Assembly (NCBI RefSeq): GCF_900113065.1
Contig: NZ_FOOA01000021.1
Location: 1-64,000 of the forward strand
Length of the DNA stretch: 64,000 nucleotides
DNA from: Aureimonas phyllosphaerae
Lineage (GTDB): Bacteria > Pseudomonadota > Alphaproteobacteria > Rhizobiales > Rhizobiaceae
Reading direction: 5' to 3'
Position numbers and translations under genes: made by a program. Numbering within the stretch: the stretch's first letter is position 1; each line of letters starts with the position of its first letter. The notes under the pieces are model-generated. The model ran no database searches, was not told where the DNA came from, and worked only from the letters and a program-made list of their open reading frames with translations. Positions 46,890-54,588 of the stretch are shown here, piece by piece.

Positions 46890-47113
46890 CGCCCGAGGCG
46901 ACGGCCCGATGCCGTGAGGCGGAACCAGCACGTATCGCGCCATCCGATCGCCACCGACACGAGACCCAGCGCATGAAGCTCGAGGCAGCGGCGCAGCTCG
47001 TCGGTGGCGAGGTCCCCGGTGTGGAGGCCGACGCTGTCGCGCGCCGGGCCGTCGTCGAGCCGTCGCAGCATCTCGCCCTGACCCTCGGTGATCTCGCTCA
47101 GGCGTATCCTCAT
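46874..47113 (-). CDS. Small conserved hypothetical protein, 79 residues
   Basis: It starts MRIRLSEITEGQGEML and ends in a basic TASGRRLGRQL, with a helix-rich pattern resembling a winged-helix fragment (DELRRCLELHALGLV followed by a WFRLTASG wing). Function unknown. GGAGG lies 7 bases before the ATG, supporting a real gene. Convergent with pabA, overlapping 16 bases. Confidence 0.55.
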   Translation of the reverse strand: MRIRLSEITEGQGEMLRRLDDGPARDSVGLHTGDLATDELRRCLELHALGLVSVAIGWRDTCWFRLTASGRRLGRQLPA

Positions 47114-47205
47114 GGCGGCCTCCTGCCGGCGGTTGGGTGGGTGCCGGCATGCCAGCGTTCCCCGCGAGCCTTGCGCGAACGTGTGGCTGCATTGCGAACG
47201 CGTCG

Positions 47206-47231
47206 GGAACCCCGACCGGCCCGCTGGCGTC
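47206..47231 (+). promoter_or_regulatory. Near-consensus EcfG-type promoter of the small acidic genes
   Basis: GGAAC (47206-47210), 17 bases, CGTC (47228-47231): one mismatch from GGAAC-N17-CGTT. The -10 ends 34 bases before the start of the 65-residue gene. Confidence 0.4.
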
Positions 47232-47265
47232 CTTCTCCCGAAGAGGTCAGCGGAGGACAGGCAGC

Positions 47266-47463
47266 ATGAGCGGAGTGACACACGGTGCGCCCCCCCATTC
47301 CGGTCGCGCCGAGCCCGACACCCGTCAGGATCCGAAGGACGAGGCCAAGACGCCCGGCGCCGGCCCCCACGCCAAGCCGGAACTCACCAACCCCGATGCC
47401 ACCCCCGGCGCGGGAAGCCTGCCGGACGATGGCGAGACCGGAGACGACGCCGGTGCCGGCTGA
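47266..47463 (+). CDS. Small disordered acidic protein, 65 residues
   Basis: The product is Pro, Gly and Asp rich with no hydrophobic core (PKDEAKTPGAG, DDGETGDDAGAG), so probably disordered. Family unknown. GGAGGACAGG lies before the ATG. It is followed 28 bases later by another small acidic gene, probably on one transcript, with a possible EcfG-type promoter upstream. Confidence 0.55.
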   Translation: MSGVTHGAPPHSGRAEPDTRQDPKDEAKTPGAGPHAKPELTNPDATPGAGSLPDDGETGDDAGAG

Positions 47464-47491
47464 CCGCGACAATCTCGAAGAAGGATGACCC

Positions 47492-47749
47492 ATGTCGATG
47501 CAAGAGAACGACGCCGACCGCCCCAACCCGATCCTGCCCGCGCCGATCGGCGAGGACGGGCTCGTCCAGACCGGCGACGGGGCGCGACCCGGTGACACGC
47601 CACCCTTGCCGCCGATCGCCGAGGACAAGCGCACGCCGGGCGATCAGGAACGGCCGATGACGGAGGAAGAGGAACTCGACGAGGCGCTCGACGACACGTT
47701 CCCGGCCTCCGACCCGATCGCCCCCAGCCGGATCGACGGGCCGCTCTGA
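47492..47749 (+). CDS. Small acidic protein with DDTFPASDP motif, 85 residues
   Basis: The product is disordered and acidic, ending in LDEALDDTFPASDPIAPS. The DDTFPASDP motif recurs at the end of many small alphaproteobacterial stress-associated proteins of unknown function. AAGGAT lies 7 bases before the ATG. Confidence 0.7.
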   Translation: MSMQENDADRPNPILPAPIGEDGLVQTGDGARPGDTPPLPPIAEDKRTPGDQERPMTEEEELDEALDDTFPASDPIAPSRIDGPL

Positions 47750-47757
47750 CCGAACGA

Positions 47758-47792
47758 TGACCGCCGGGCCCCATCGAGAGGCCCGGCGGTCA
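47758..47792. terminator. Perfect hairpin between convergent small-protein and endonuclease genes
   Basis: A 13-base perfect stem (TGACCGCCGGGCC / GGCCCGGCGGTCA) with a 9-base loop, without a T run. It includes the stop codon of the endonuclease gene at 47790-47792. Probably ends transcription in both directions, perhaps with Rho. Confidence 0.45.
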
Positions 47793-48596
47793 GTCCACCT
47801 GAAAGGCGCTCGGGCAGATGTCGGCGAGCGTGCAGCGGCCGCAGGCCGGGCGCCGGTGGTGGCAGACCTTCTGTCCGTGCAGCATCAACACCTCGTGGTT
47901 GTCGTAGAGGTCCTGCGCGCTCCAGTCGTCGGGCAGTTGCGCGCGCAGAACAGGGTGCGACGGGCCGACCGCGACCTCCGCGCCGATCAGTCCGAGCCGG
48001 ATCGCGACCCGGTGGTGATGGCTGTCCACCGGCAGGGCCGGCATGCGCAGCGTCGAGAAGGAGAGGACCGCGGCGCTGGTCTTCGGCCCGACGCCCGGCA
48101 GCGCCTCCAGCCACGCCCGCGCCGCCTCGGGCGCCATCTCGGCGAGAAAGCCGAGATCGAGATTGCCCGTCCGCTCTCGGACGCCGGCCAGGATCGCCTG
48201 GATGCGTGGCGCCTTGAGCTCGGGCCAGCGCACCCCGTGGATCAGCGCCTCCACCTCTCCGGTCGGCGCGGCGATCACGTCGGCCCAGTCGGGAAACCGC
48301 TGCCGCAGCGCCTTGAAGGCGCGCCCCGAGTCGGCGTTGCGCGTCCGGTGCGACAGGAGCGAGGACACGAGTTCGCTTAAAGGATCGAGGTCGTGGAAGT
48401 AGCCGATCGGGCAGCCGTAGACGGCGCAGAGCCGGTCGTGGACGAGGCGCGCCTTGGCGACAAGCTCGGTCGGGGCCTCCCCCGCCGGAGCGGAGGACGC
48501 ACGGCGGGGCGAGCGGCGCCTCTGCGGCGCGCCGCCGTCCGGGGTCGGGGTCGGGGTCGGGACGGTGGATTTCTGTTCCATTCGAAACGAATCCAC
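47790..48596 (-). CDS. Endonuclease III-like DNA glycosylase (HhH-GPD, 4Fe-4S)
   Basis: The 268-residue protein has a low-complexity start (STVPTPTPTPDGG), then an HhH-GPD fold with LPGVGPKT (catalytic Lys) and VDSHHHRV (catalytic Asp), and a C-terminal 4Fe-4S site C-x6-C-x2-C-x5-C (CHHRRPACGRCTLADIC). It should excise oxidised pyrimidines. The usual LSAQTTD of Nth is LLSHRTRNAD, so it is a divergent Nth-family enzyme and substrate range is uncertain. Alternative start Met at 48581. Confidence 0.85.
   Translation of the reverse strand: MDSFRMEQKSTVPTPTPTPDGGAPQRRRSPRRASSAPAGEAPTELVAKARLVHDRLCAVYGCPIGYFHDLDPLSELVSSLLSHRTRNADSGRAFKALRQRFPDWADVIAAPTGEVEALIHGVRWPELKAPRIQAILAGVRERTGNLDLGFLAEMAPEAARAWLEALPGVGPKTSAAVLSFSTLRMPALPVDSHHHRVAIRLGLIGAEVAVGPSHPVLRAQLPDDWSAQDLYDNHEVLMLHGQKVCHHRRPACGRCTLADICPSAFQVD
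48541..48563. repeat. Hexanucleotide repeat (GGGGTC)3 at the start of the endonuclease gene
   Basis: Three GGGGTC units plus a partial fourth at 48541-48563, encoding alternating Thr-Pro. In frame, so changes in copy number would only alter a disordered tail. Confidence 0.6.
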
Positions 48597-48647
48597 CGCG
48601 ATTCCGGGAGGTTCCCGGTTTTCGAGCCTGCGGCGATCGGCGCTTCG

Positions 48648-49529
48648 TTAGCCGGGCTGCGGCCGCTCGCCTTCGAGAAGGGGACGCTCGGCCGCGACCC
48701 GCTCGGCGAGGTAGTCCATCAGCGCGCGCACGCGCGGCACGTGGCGAAGGTCGGCATGGGTCAGGAGCCAGAGATCGGTCGCGAAGCGCTCGTCCGGGTC
48801 CCCGAGCCGCCGCAGCGAGGCGCGCGCGTCGCCGACGAAGCAGGGCAGGTAGCCGCGCCCGAGCCCCGCCTCGACCGCCTCGGCGAGCCCCAGCACCGTG
48901 TTGACGCGGTAGCCGATCCGCTCGGGCGGGATCGTCAACGCGACATGCCGCACCACGGCCATGCCGCCCATCGCGTCGCCGAGTGACACGAAATCCTCCG
49001 TCGTCCCCGTTCGCCCCTTGTAGAGTGCCCAGGCGATGCGGGCGCTCTTGCGGCCGACCAGCGTATCGGGCGGCCGGTCGGTCGCGCGGATCGCGACGTC
49101 CGCATCGCGCTTCGACAGGTTCAGCGCCGGATTGCCGAGCACGACGTCGAGCCGCACCGCCGGGCAATGGCGCCGGAAGCCGGCAAACAGCGGCGTCAGG
49201 AAATGGACGAGGAGCGAATCGTTGGTCGTCACCCGCACATCGCCGGACGGCAGCGGCTCGCGGCCCGCGAAGCGGAGCGCGGCAGCGTCCACCGCCTCCG
49301 CCACGGTGCGCGCGACCGCCGCGATTTCCTCGCCGGCGCTCGTCGGCACGAGCCGCGCGCCCCCGCGCTCGAACAGCGCGCAGCCCATCGCGGCCTCGAT
49401 CTGGCGCAGCCGCCGGAACACGGTGGAGTGAGCGACATGAAGCCGGTCGGCCGCCGCCGGCAACGTCCCCGTCTCGGCCACCGCGCCGACGAGCCGCAGG
49501 TCGTCCCACGCCAGTCGATCGAGATCCAT
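48648..49529 (-). CDS. LysR family transcriptional regulator
   Basis: The 293-residue protein has an N-terminal winged helix (MDLDRLAWDDLRLVGAVAE, HSTVFRRLRQIEAAMG) and a substrate-binding domain. The start at 49529 has GGAGG upstream. It is divergent from the ring-cleavage dioxygenase-like gene across 122 bases with an inverted repeat, so it very likely controls that pair. Confidence 0.93.
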   Translation of the reverse strand: MDLDRLAWDDLRLVGAVAETGTLPAAADRLHVAHSTVFRRLRQIEAAMGCALFERGGARLVPTSAGEEIAAVARTVAEAVDAAALRFAGREPLPSGDVRVTTNDSLLVHFLTPLFAGFRRHCPAVRLDVVLGNPALNLSKRDADVAIRATDRPPDTLVGRKSARIAWALYKGRTGTTEDFVSLGDAMGGMAVVRHVALTIPPERIGYRVNTVLGLAEAVEAGLGRGYLPCFVGDARASLRRLGDPDERFATDLWLLTHADLRHVPRVRALMDYLAERVAAERPLLEGERPQPG

Positions 49530-49562
49530 GCCTCCTGCCCTTCCCAAAGCTGCAAGCGCAGC

Positions 49563-49578
49563 ATTGCACGGATGCAAT
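49563..49578. promoter_or_regulatory. Candidate LysR operator (ATTGCA-N4-TGCAAT)
   Basis: A perfect 6-base inverted repeat with 4-base spacer (T-N-A form), about 54 bases upstream of the predicted start point of the dioxygenase gene. This is the usual position of a LysR recognition site. It also lies just before the LysR start, allowing autoregulation. Confidence 0.6.
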
Positions 49579-49588
49579 CATGCTGCAC

Positions 49589-49618
49589 CTGACGCGTGGC
49601 CGCCATTGCGATTATGTT
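49589..49618 (+). promoter_or_regulatory. Candidate promoter of the MhqO-like gene
   Basis: CTGACG (49589-49594) and TATGTT (49613-49618) are 18 bases apart, each four of six from consensus. The -35 starts 10 bases after the inverted repeat. Confidence 0.45.
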
Positions 49619-49651
49619 GGGTCCACGCAACGAGATCCATGGAGATCCGAC

Positions 49652-50593
49652 ATGAGCCACGGCATCCACCACGTCACCGCCATCGCCGGTCCCGCCGCGC
49701 GCAACGTGCGGTTCTACACCGACACGCTCGGGCTTCGCTTGGTGAAGCGGACCGTCAATTTCGACGATCCCGGCACCTGGCACCTCTACTACGGCGACGA
49801 GGCCGGTTCGCCAGGCACGATCCTGACCTTCTTCCCCTGGGAGCACGCGGCGCCCGGCCGGCTCGGCGTCGGCGAGACGCAGGAGACCGTATTCCGCGTG
49901 CCGGAGGGCTCGATCGGCTTCTGGACGCACCGCTTCATCGAGCGCGGCGTCGCCTTCGACCCGCCGGTCAAGCGCTTCGGCGAGACGGCGCTCGCCTTCC
50001 GCGACCCGGACGGCATGCACCTCGCGCTGGTCGCGGTGTCCGGCGCGGAGACCGAGCTTGGCTGGACCGCGGGCGGCATCTCGCCGGAGGTCGCGATCCG
50101 CGGCTTCCATTCGGTGAGCCTCCTCCTGGAGGAGAAGGCGCCGACCGGCGCGGTGCTGACCGACGTCCTCGGCTTCCGGGAACTCGGATCGGAGGGCTCG
50201 ACCACGCGCTTCCAGGTGGACAGTGTTTCGGTCGGCGGCATCGTCGACATCCGGGCCGTCGGCGGCTTCCTGAAGCCCCGGCCGGGGGCCGGCTCCGTCC
50301 ATCACGTCGCCTTCCGGGCGGCGGACGATGCGGCGGAGGCGGCGATGGCGAGGCGTCTCGTCGAGAACCACAGGATCGGGGTCACCGAGCAGCGCGACCG
50401 CAACTACTTCCGCTCGGTCTATTTCCGTGAGCCGGGCCATGTCCTGTTCGAGATCGCGACCGACGCGCCGGGCTTTGCCGTGGATGAGCCGGCGGCGACG
50501 CTCGGGCAGACCCTGAAGCTGCCGGCGGGGCTCGAGTCCCACCGCGCCCGCATCGAAAGCGTGCTGCCCGATCTCGGAACCGAGGCGGCCTGA
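49652..50593 (+). CDS. Ring-cleaving dioxygenase-like VOC protein (MhqO type)
   Basis: The 313-residue protein has two tandem glyoxalase/VOC modules: HHVTAIAGPAARNVRFYTDTLGLR with WHLYYGD, and VHHVAFRAAD with YFREPGHVLFEIATDAPGF. The His and Glu of the metal site are kept (HHV, HLYYGDE, FEIATD). MhqO-type proteins act in quinone or hydroquinone detoxification. GGAG precedes the ATG. Divergent from the LysR gene and followed by an MhqD-like hydrolase. Confidence 0.88.
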   Translation: MSHGIHHVTAIAGPAARNVRFYTDTLGLRLVKRTVNFDDPGTWHLYYGDEAGSPGTILTFFPWEHAAPGRLGVGETQETVFRVPEGSIGFWTHRFIERGVAFDPPVKRFGETALAFRDPDGMHLALVAVSGAETELGWTAGGISPEVAIRGFHSVSLLLEEKAPTGAVLTDVLGFRELGSEGSTTRFQVDSVSVGGIVDIRAVGGFLKPRPGAGSVHHVAFRAADDAAEAAMARRLVENHRIGVTEQRDRNYFRSVYFREPGHVLFEIATDAPGFAVDEPAATLGQTLKLPAGLESHRARIESVLPDLGTEAA

Positions 50594-50607
50594 CGAAACC
50601 CGAAGCG

Positions 50608-50626
50608 GGGCGGCCGAGAGCCGCCC
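50608..50626 (+). other. Intercistronic hairpin between MhqO- and MhqD-like genes
   Basis: GGGCGGC pairs with GCCGCCC around CGAGA, 15 bases after the stop of the dioxygenase gene. It could stabilise the first cistron or partly attenuate the second. Confidence 0.4.
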
Positions 50627-50650
50627 TGCCCCTTCCCGCTGGAGGACATC

Positions 50651-51274
50651 ATGAGCGAGACGACCCTGTCGCATATCCATCGCTTCGTACCCGCCGGCGA
50701 CGCGTCCAAGGCGCCGCTCCTGCTCCTGCACGGGACCGGCGGCGATGAGAGCGATCTTCTCGGCCTCGGCGCGGCGCTGAGCCCCGGCGCCGCGCTCCTG
50801 TCGCCGCGCGGCCGCGTGCTGGAAAACGGCATGCCGCGCTTCTTCCGGCGCCTGGCCGAGGGCGTCTTCGACGAGGCGGACGTCGTCACGCGCGCCCATG
50901 AGCTCGCCGACTTCATCGCCGAGGCGCGCGCGACCTATCGTCTCCCCGCTCCGATCGCGGTCGGCTTCTCCAACGGCGCCAACATCGCGGCCGCGCTCCT
51001 GATGCTGCAGCCCGATGCGCTGGCCGGCGCCGCGTTGATCCGCCCGATGGTGCCGCTGGCCCGGCCGCCCGCCTTCGCGCTTCCGGGGACGCCCGTCCTG
51101 ATGCTGTCCGGCGCGATGGACCCGATCGTGCCCGCCGCCAACGCCGAGCGCCTGGCCGCGATGCTGGGCGAGGGCGGGGCCAACGTGCGGCACGAGGTCC
51201 TTCCCGTCGGCCACGGCCTGTCGCAGATGGACCTCGCGCTTGCGCGGGACTGGCTGCGACAGGTCGACGCCTAA
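50651..51274 (+). CDS. Carboxylesterase/phospholipase-like alpha/beta hydrolase (MhqD type)
   Basis: The 207-residue protein has LLLLHGTGGDESDL, the nucleophile Ser in GFSNGANIAAAL, Asp in MLSGAMDPIVP and His in VGHGLSQMD, the pattern of MhqD-type esterases. In Bacillus MhqD and MhqO are quinone-stress genes. GGAGG precedes the ATG. Same unit as the dioxygenase-like gene. Confidence 0.9.
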   Translation: MSETTLSHIHRFVPAGDASKAPLLLLHGTGGDESDLLGLGAALSPGAALLSPRGRVLENGMPRFFRRLAEGVFDEADVVTRAHELADFIAEARATYRLPAPIAVGFSNGANIAAALLMLQPDALAGAALIRPMVPLARPPAFALPGTPVLMLSGAMDPIVPAANAERLAAMLGEGGANVRHEVLPVGHGLSQMDLALARDWLRQVDA

Positions 51275-51344
51275 CCACCCTGCGGCGTCCGGCGACAGGC
51301 CGCGTGGCTGGATCGCCGGGCGCCACGCCCCAGTTTCCGGCGCG

Positions 51345-52070
51345 ATGCCGAACGATCTCGCCCCGCTTCCGACCCGCGATACCGCGACCCATGCGACCGA
51401 CGCCCGCCTCGTCGTGCGCGGCCTCGCCAAGACCGTGCCGGGGGGGCGCGAGCTGTTTTCCGGGCTCGATCTCGCGGTCGCCGGCGGCGAGCTCGTCGCG
51501 ATCGTCGGTGAATCCGGCACCGGCAAGTCGACGCTCCTCAACATCCTCGCCGGCCTCGACGAGGCGGATCGGGGCGTCGTCGAGGTCGGCGGCACCGCGC
51601 TCGGGCCGCTCGACGAGACGGCGCGCACGACGCTTCGCCGCGAGCTCATCGGCTTCGTCTTCCAAGCCTTCCACATTCTGCCCTACCTGACGCTCGGCCA
51701 GAACGTCGCCCTGCCGCTGGCGCTCGTCTCGCCCGATGCGACGCGGGCGACGTCGGAAGCCGAGCGGCTTCTCCACGCCGTCGGTCTCGGCGGGCGGGCG
51801 GGCGACTATGCACGCGACCTGTCGGGCGGCGAGTTGCAGCGCGTCGCCATCGCGCGCGCGCTCGTCCACCGGCCGGCCCTCATCCTCGCCGACGAGCCGA
51901 CCGGCAATCTCGACCCCGACACCGCCGCGCGGGTCCTGGAGCTCTTCGCCTCGGCGGTGCGCGAAGGGGGCGCGGCGGCCGTGATCGTCACCCATTCGCC
52001 CGCCACCGCCGCGGTCGCCGACCGCGTCCTGACCCTGACCGCCACGGGCCTGAATGCCTCCGATGACTGA
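51345..52070 (+). CDS. ABC transporter ATP-binding protein (YbbA/LolD-like)
   Basis: The 241-residue protein has Walker A GESGTGKST, signature LSGGELQRVAIARAL and Walker B LILADEPTGNLD, then the H-loop in VIVTHSP. It is paired with an FtsX-like permease whose start lies inside its 3' end. This makes a MacB/Lol/Ybb-type transporter with no dedicated periplasmic protein. Substrate unknown; the lipocalin-like gene downstream suggests a hydrophobic or lipid cargo. Confidence 0.92.
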   Translation: MPNDLAPLPTRDTATHATDARLVVRGLAKTVPGGRELFSGLDLAVAGGELVAIVGESGTGKSTLLNILAGLDEADRGVVEVGGTALGPLDETARTTLRRELIGFVFQAFHILPYLTLGQNVALPLALVSPDATRATSEAERLLHAVGLGGRAGDYARDLSGGELQRVAIARALVHRPALILADEPTGNLDPDTAARVLELFASAVREGGAAAVIVTHSPATAAVADRVLTLTATGLNASDD

Positions 52071-54588
52071 CGCCGGCCTCGGCCAGGCCCGCCTCGCGCT
52101 GCGCTGGCTGATCGTCGGCGAGGGGCGCGCGCACCCCGCGCGCTTCCTCCTCACCGCGCTCGCGATCGCCGTCGGCGTCGCGCTCGGCTTCGCCGTCCAT
52201 CTCGTCAACGGCTCGGCGCTCGCCTCCTTCGAGGGCGCGGTGCGCTCGGTCAACGGGGCGGCCGATCTCCAGGTGCGGGCGGCAAGCCCCCTCGGCTTCG
52301 ACGAGGCGGCCTATGGGGCGATCGCGCTGGCCGGCGGCGTCGAGGATGCGAGCCCCGTGGTCGCGCTCGACGCGCGGGCGGGCGGCGCCGCGTTCACGCT
52401 TCTCGGCCTCGACGTCCTGCGCGCCGCCCGCGTCACGCCGAGCCTGATCGGACTGAACGCGCAAGGCGTCGACCAGAACCGCGCCGAGGTCTTCTCGCCC
52501 GACGCCCTCTTCCTGTCGCGCGCGGCGCTCGCCAGCACCGGCGCCGGGATCGGCGACACGATCGAGGTCTCGGCCAACGGGCGCACCGTGCCGCTGCGCA
52601 TCGCCGGCACGCTGGACGGGGCGGGCGACACGGAGCGGCTCGGAACGATCGACATCGCGGCCGCGCAATGGCGCTTCGACCGGCTGGGCCGCCTCGACCG
52701 CATCGACCTGTCGGTGAGCGACCGGGCAGCCGCCGAGGCCGCCCTCCCCACCGTCCTGCCGGCCAACGCCAGCCTCGGCACGGACGAGACGGAGGCGCGC
52801 CAGGGATCTGCCCTCAGCCGCGCCTATCGCGTCAATCTCGACATGCTGGCGCTCGTCGCGCTCCTGACCGGAGGCTTCCTGGTCTTCTCGGCGCAGGCGC
52901 TCTCGGTCGCCCGGCGCCTGCGCACCTTCGCGCTCCTGCGCACGCTCGGGCTGCCGCGCGGCGGCGTCGTCGCCGCGGTCACGCTGGAAGGTCTGGTGAT
53001 CGGCATCGTCGGCGCAGGTCTCGGCCTTCTCCTCGGCTACGGCCTTGCGACGCTCGCGCTGCGGCTCCTCGGCGGCGATCTCGGCGCCGGCTATTTCGAG
53101 GGCGGCGCGGCGCGCGTCGTGTTCCAGCCGGTCGCGGCCGGCGTGTTCTTCGCGCTCGGCCTCCTCGCCGCGCTTCTCGGCAGCGCCCTGCCGGCGCGGG
53201 CCGCCTCGCGGGCGGCGCCCGCCGCCAGCCTCAAGAACACCGGCGACCTCGTCGATCCACGCTCACGCGTGCCCATCATCCCCGCCGCGGCTCTCCTCGG
53301 CGCCGGCGTCCTCGCCAGCCTTGCGCCGCCGATCGCGAACCTGCCCATACTCGGCTTTGCCGGCATGGCGCTAATGCTGGCAGGGGGCGTGGCCGGCGTG
53401 CCGTGGCTCGCGCGCCAACTCCTGAAGCCGCTGGTGCACCGGCCGCCGCGCGCCGTCCCCGCGCAGCTGGCCGTGCGCCACGTTCAGGGCAGCCCCGGCG
53501 AGGCGGCGACGGCGCTCTGCGGCATCGTCGCCTCGACCGCGCTCGTGATCGCCATGGCGACCATGGTCACGAGCTTCCGCACCGCCGTCGACGACTGGCT
53601 CGGCGACGTGCTCTCGGCCGACCTCTATCTTCGCGCGGGCGCCGGCAGCGGCTTCGATTCGGCGACGCAGGCGCGCCTTCTCGAGGTGCCGGGCGTCGGC
53701 ACGATCCAGTTCAGCCGCCAGCTTCCGCTCTCGGTCGCGCCGGACCGTCCGCCCGTGGTGCTGATCGCCCGTGACATCCACGACGGCGAGACGGGCGGGC
53801 TCCTGCGCTCGGTGGAAACGACGCAGGCGCCGCCCCCCGTGGAGAGCCTGCCGGTCTATGTCTCCGAGCCCGCCGCGCGGCTCTACGGCTGGCGTCCGGG
53901 CGCCACCATCATGCTGCCGATCGGGCAGGACGCCCGCTTCTTCGTGGCCGGCATCTGGCGCGACTATGCGCGCCAGCAAGGCGCCGTGGCGATCGCGAGC
54001 GACGACTACACCCGGCTCACCGGTGATCCGACGCGCGACGAGGCGGCCGTGACGCTCGCGCCCGGCGCGGACGGCGATGCCGTCGGCCGTGCGCTTCTCG
54101 CCGCCCTGCCGCCGGGAAGCCCCGCCAACCTCGCGCGGCCGGCCGAGCTGCGCGCCTTCGCGCTCGACCTCTTCGACCGCTCCTTCACCGTCACCTACGT
54201 CCTTCAGGCGGTCGCGATGCTGGTCGGCCTGTCGGGCGTCGCGGCGACGATCTCGGCGCAGACGCTGGCGCGCACCCGCGAGTTCGGCATGCTGCGCCAT
54301 CTCGGCGTCTCGCGGCCGCAGATCCGCGCCATGCTGGGTCTGGAAGGGGCGCTCCTCGGGACCGTCGGCGCGGTCGCCGGCACCGTTCTCGGCCTCGCGC
54401 TGGCCCAGGTGCTCATCCACGTCATCAACCCGCAGAGCTTCAATTGGACCATGGGCACGCGCGTCCCATGGGGGACGCTGGCACTTGTCGCCGCCGTGCT
54501 GGTTGCCGCCGCCGCGCTGACCGCCGTGCTCGCGGGCCGCCGCGCGACGGCGCAAGGTGCGGTGCAGGCCGTTCGGGAGGATTGGTGA
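52054..54588 (+). CDS. FtsX-like ABC permease (YbbP-like), 10 transmembrane helices
   Basis: The 844-residue membrane protein has two FtsX modules, each with a periplasmic loop and three core helices (first VALGFAVHLV; cluster at about 245-370; last cluster about 720-830 with MLGLEGALLGTVGAVAG). No MacB-type heme or ATPase. It overlaps the ATP-binding gene by 17 bases; a Met at 52063 is an alternative start. The stop overlaps the next gene as TGATG. Confidence 0.9.
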   Translation: MPPMTDAGLGQARLALRWLIVGEGRAHPARFLLTALAIAVGVALGFAVHLVNGSALASFEGAVRSVNGAADLQVRAASPLGFDEAAYGAIALAGGVEDASPVVALDARAGGAAFTLLGLDVLRAARVTPSLIGLNAQGVDQNRAEVFSPDALFLSRAALASTGAGIGDTIEVSANGRTVPLRIAGTLDGAGDTERLGTIDIAAAQWRFDRLGRLDRIDLSVSDRAAAEAALPTVLPANASLGTDETEARQGSALSRAYRVNLDMLALVALLTGGFLVFSAQALSVARRLRTFALLRTLGLPRGGVVAAVTLEGLVIGIVGAGLGLLLGYGLATLALRLLGGDLGAGYFEGGAARVVFQPVAAGVFFALGLLAALLGSALPARAASRAAPAASLKNTGDLVDPRSRVPIIPAAALLGAGVLASLAPPIANLPILGFAGMALMLAGGVAGVPWLARQLLKPLVHRPPRAVPAQLAVRHVQGSPGEAATALCGIVASTALVIAMATMVTSFRTAVDDWLGDVLSADLYLRAGAGSGFDSATQARLLEVPGVGTIQFSRQLPLSVAPDRPPVVLIARDIHDGETGGLLRSVETTQAPPPVESLPVYVSEPAARLYGWRPGATIMLPIGQDARFFVAGIWRDYARQQGAVAIASDDYTRLTGDPTRDEAAVTLAPGADGDAVGRALLAALPPGSPANLARPAELRAFALDLFDRSFTVTYVLQAVAMLVGLSGVAATISAQTLARTREFGMLRHLGVSRPQIRAMLGLEGALLGTVGAVAGTVLGLALAQVLIHVINPQSFNWTMGTRVPWGTLALVAAVLVAAAALTAVLAGRRATAQGAVQAVREDW

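Noticed and set aside
48541-48563. Hexanucleotide repeat as phase-variation switch
   Set aside because: Six-base units cannot shift the frame, so no on/off switching is possible.
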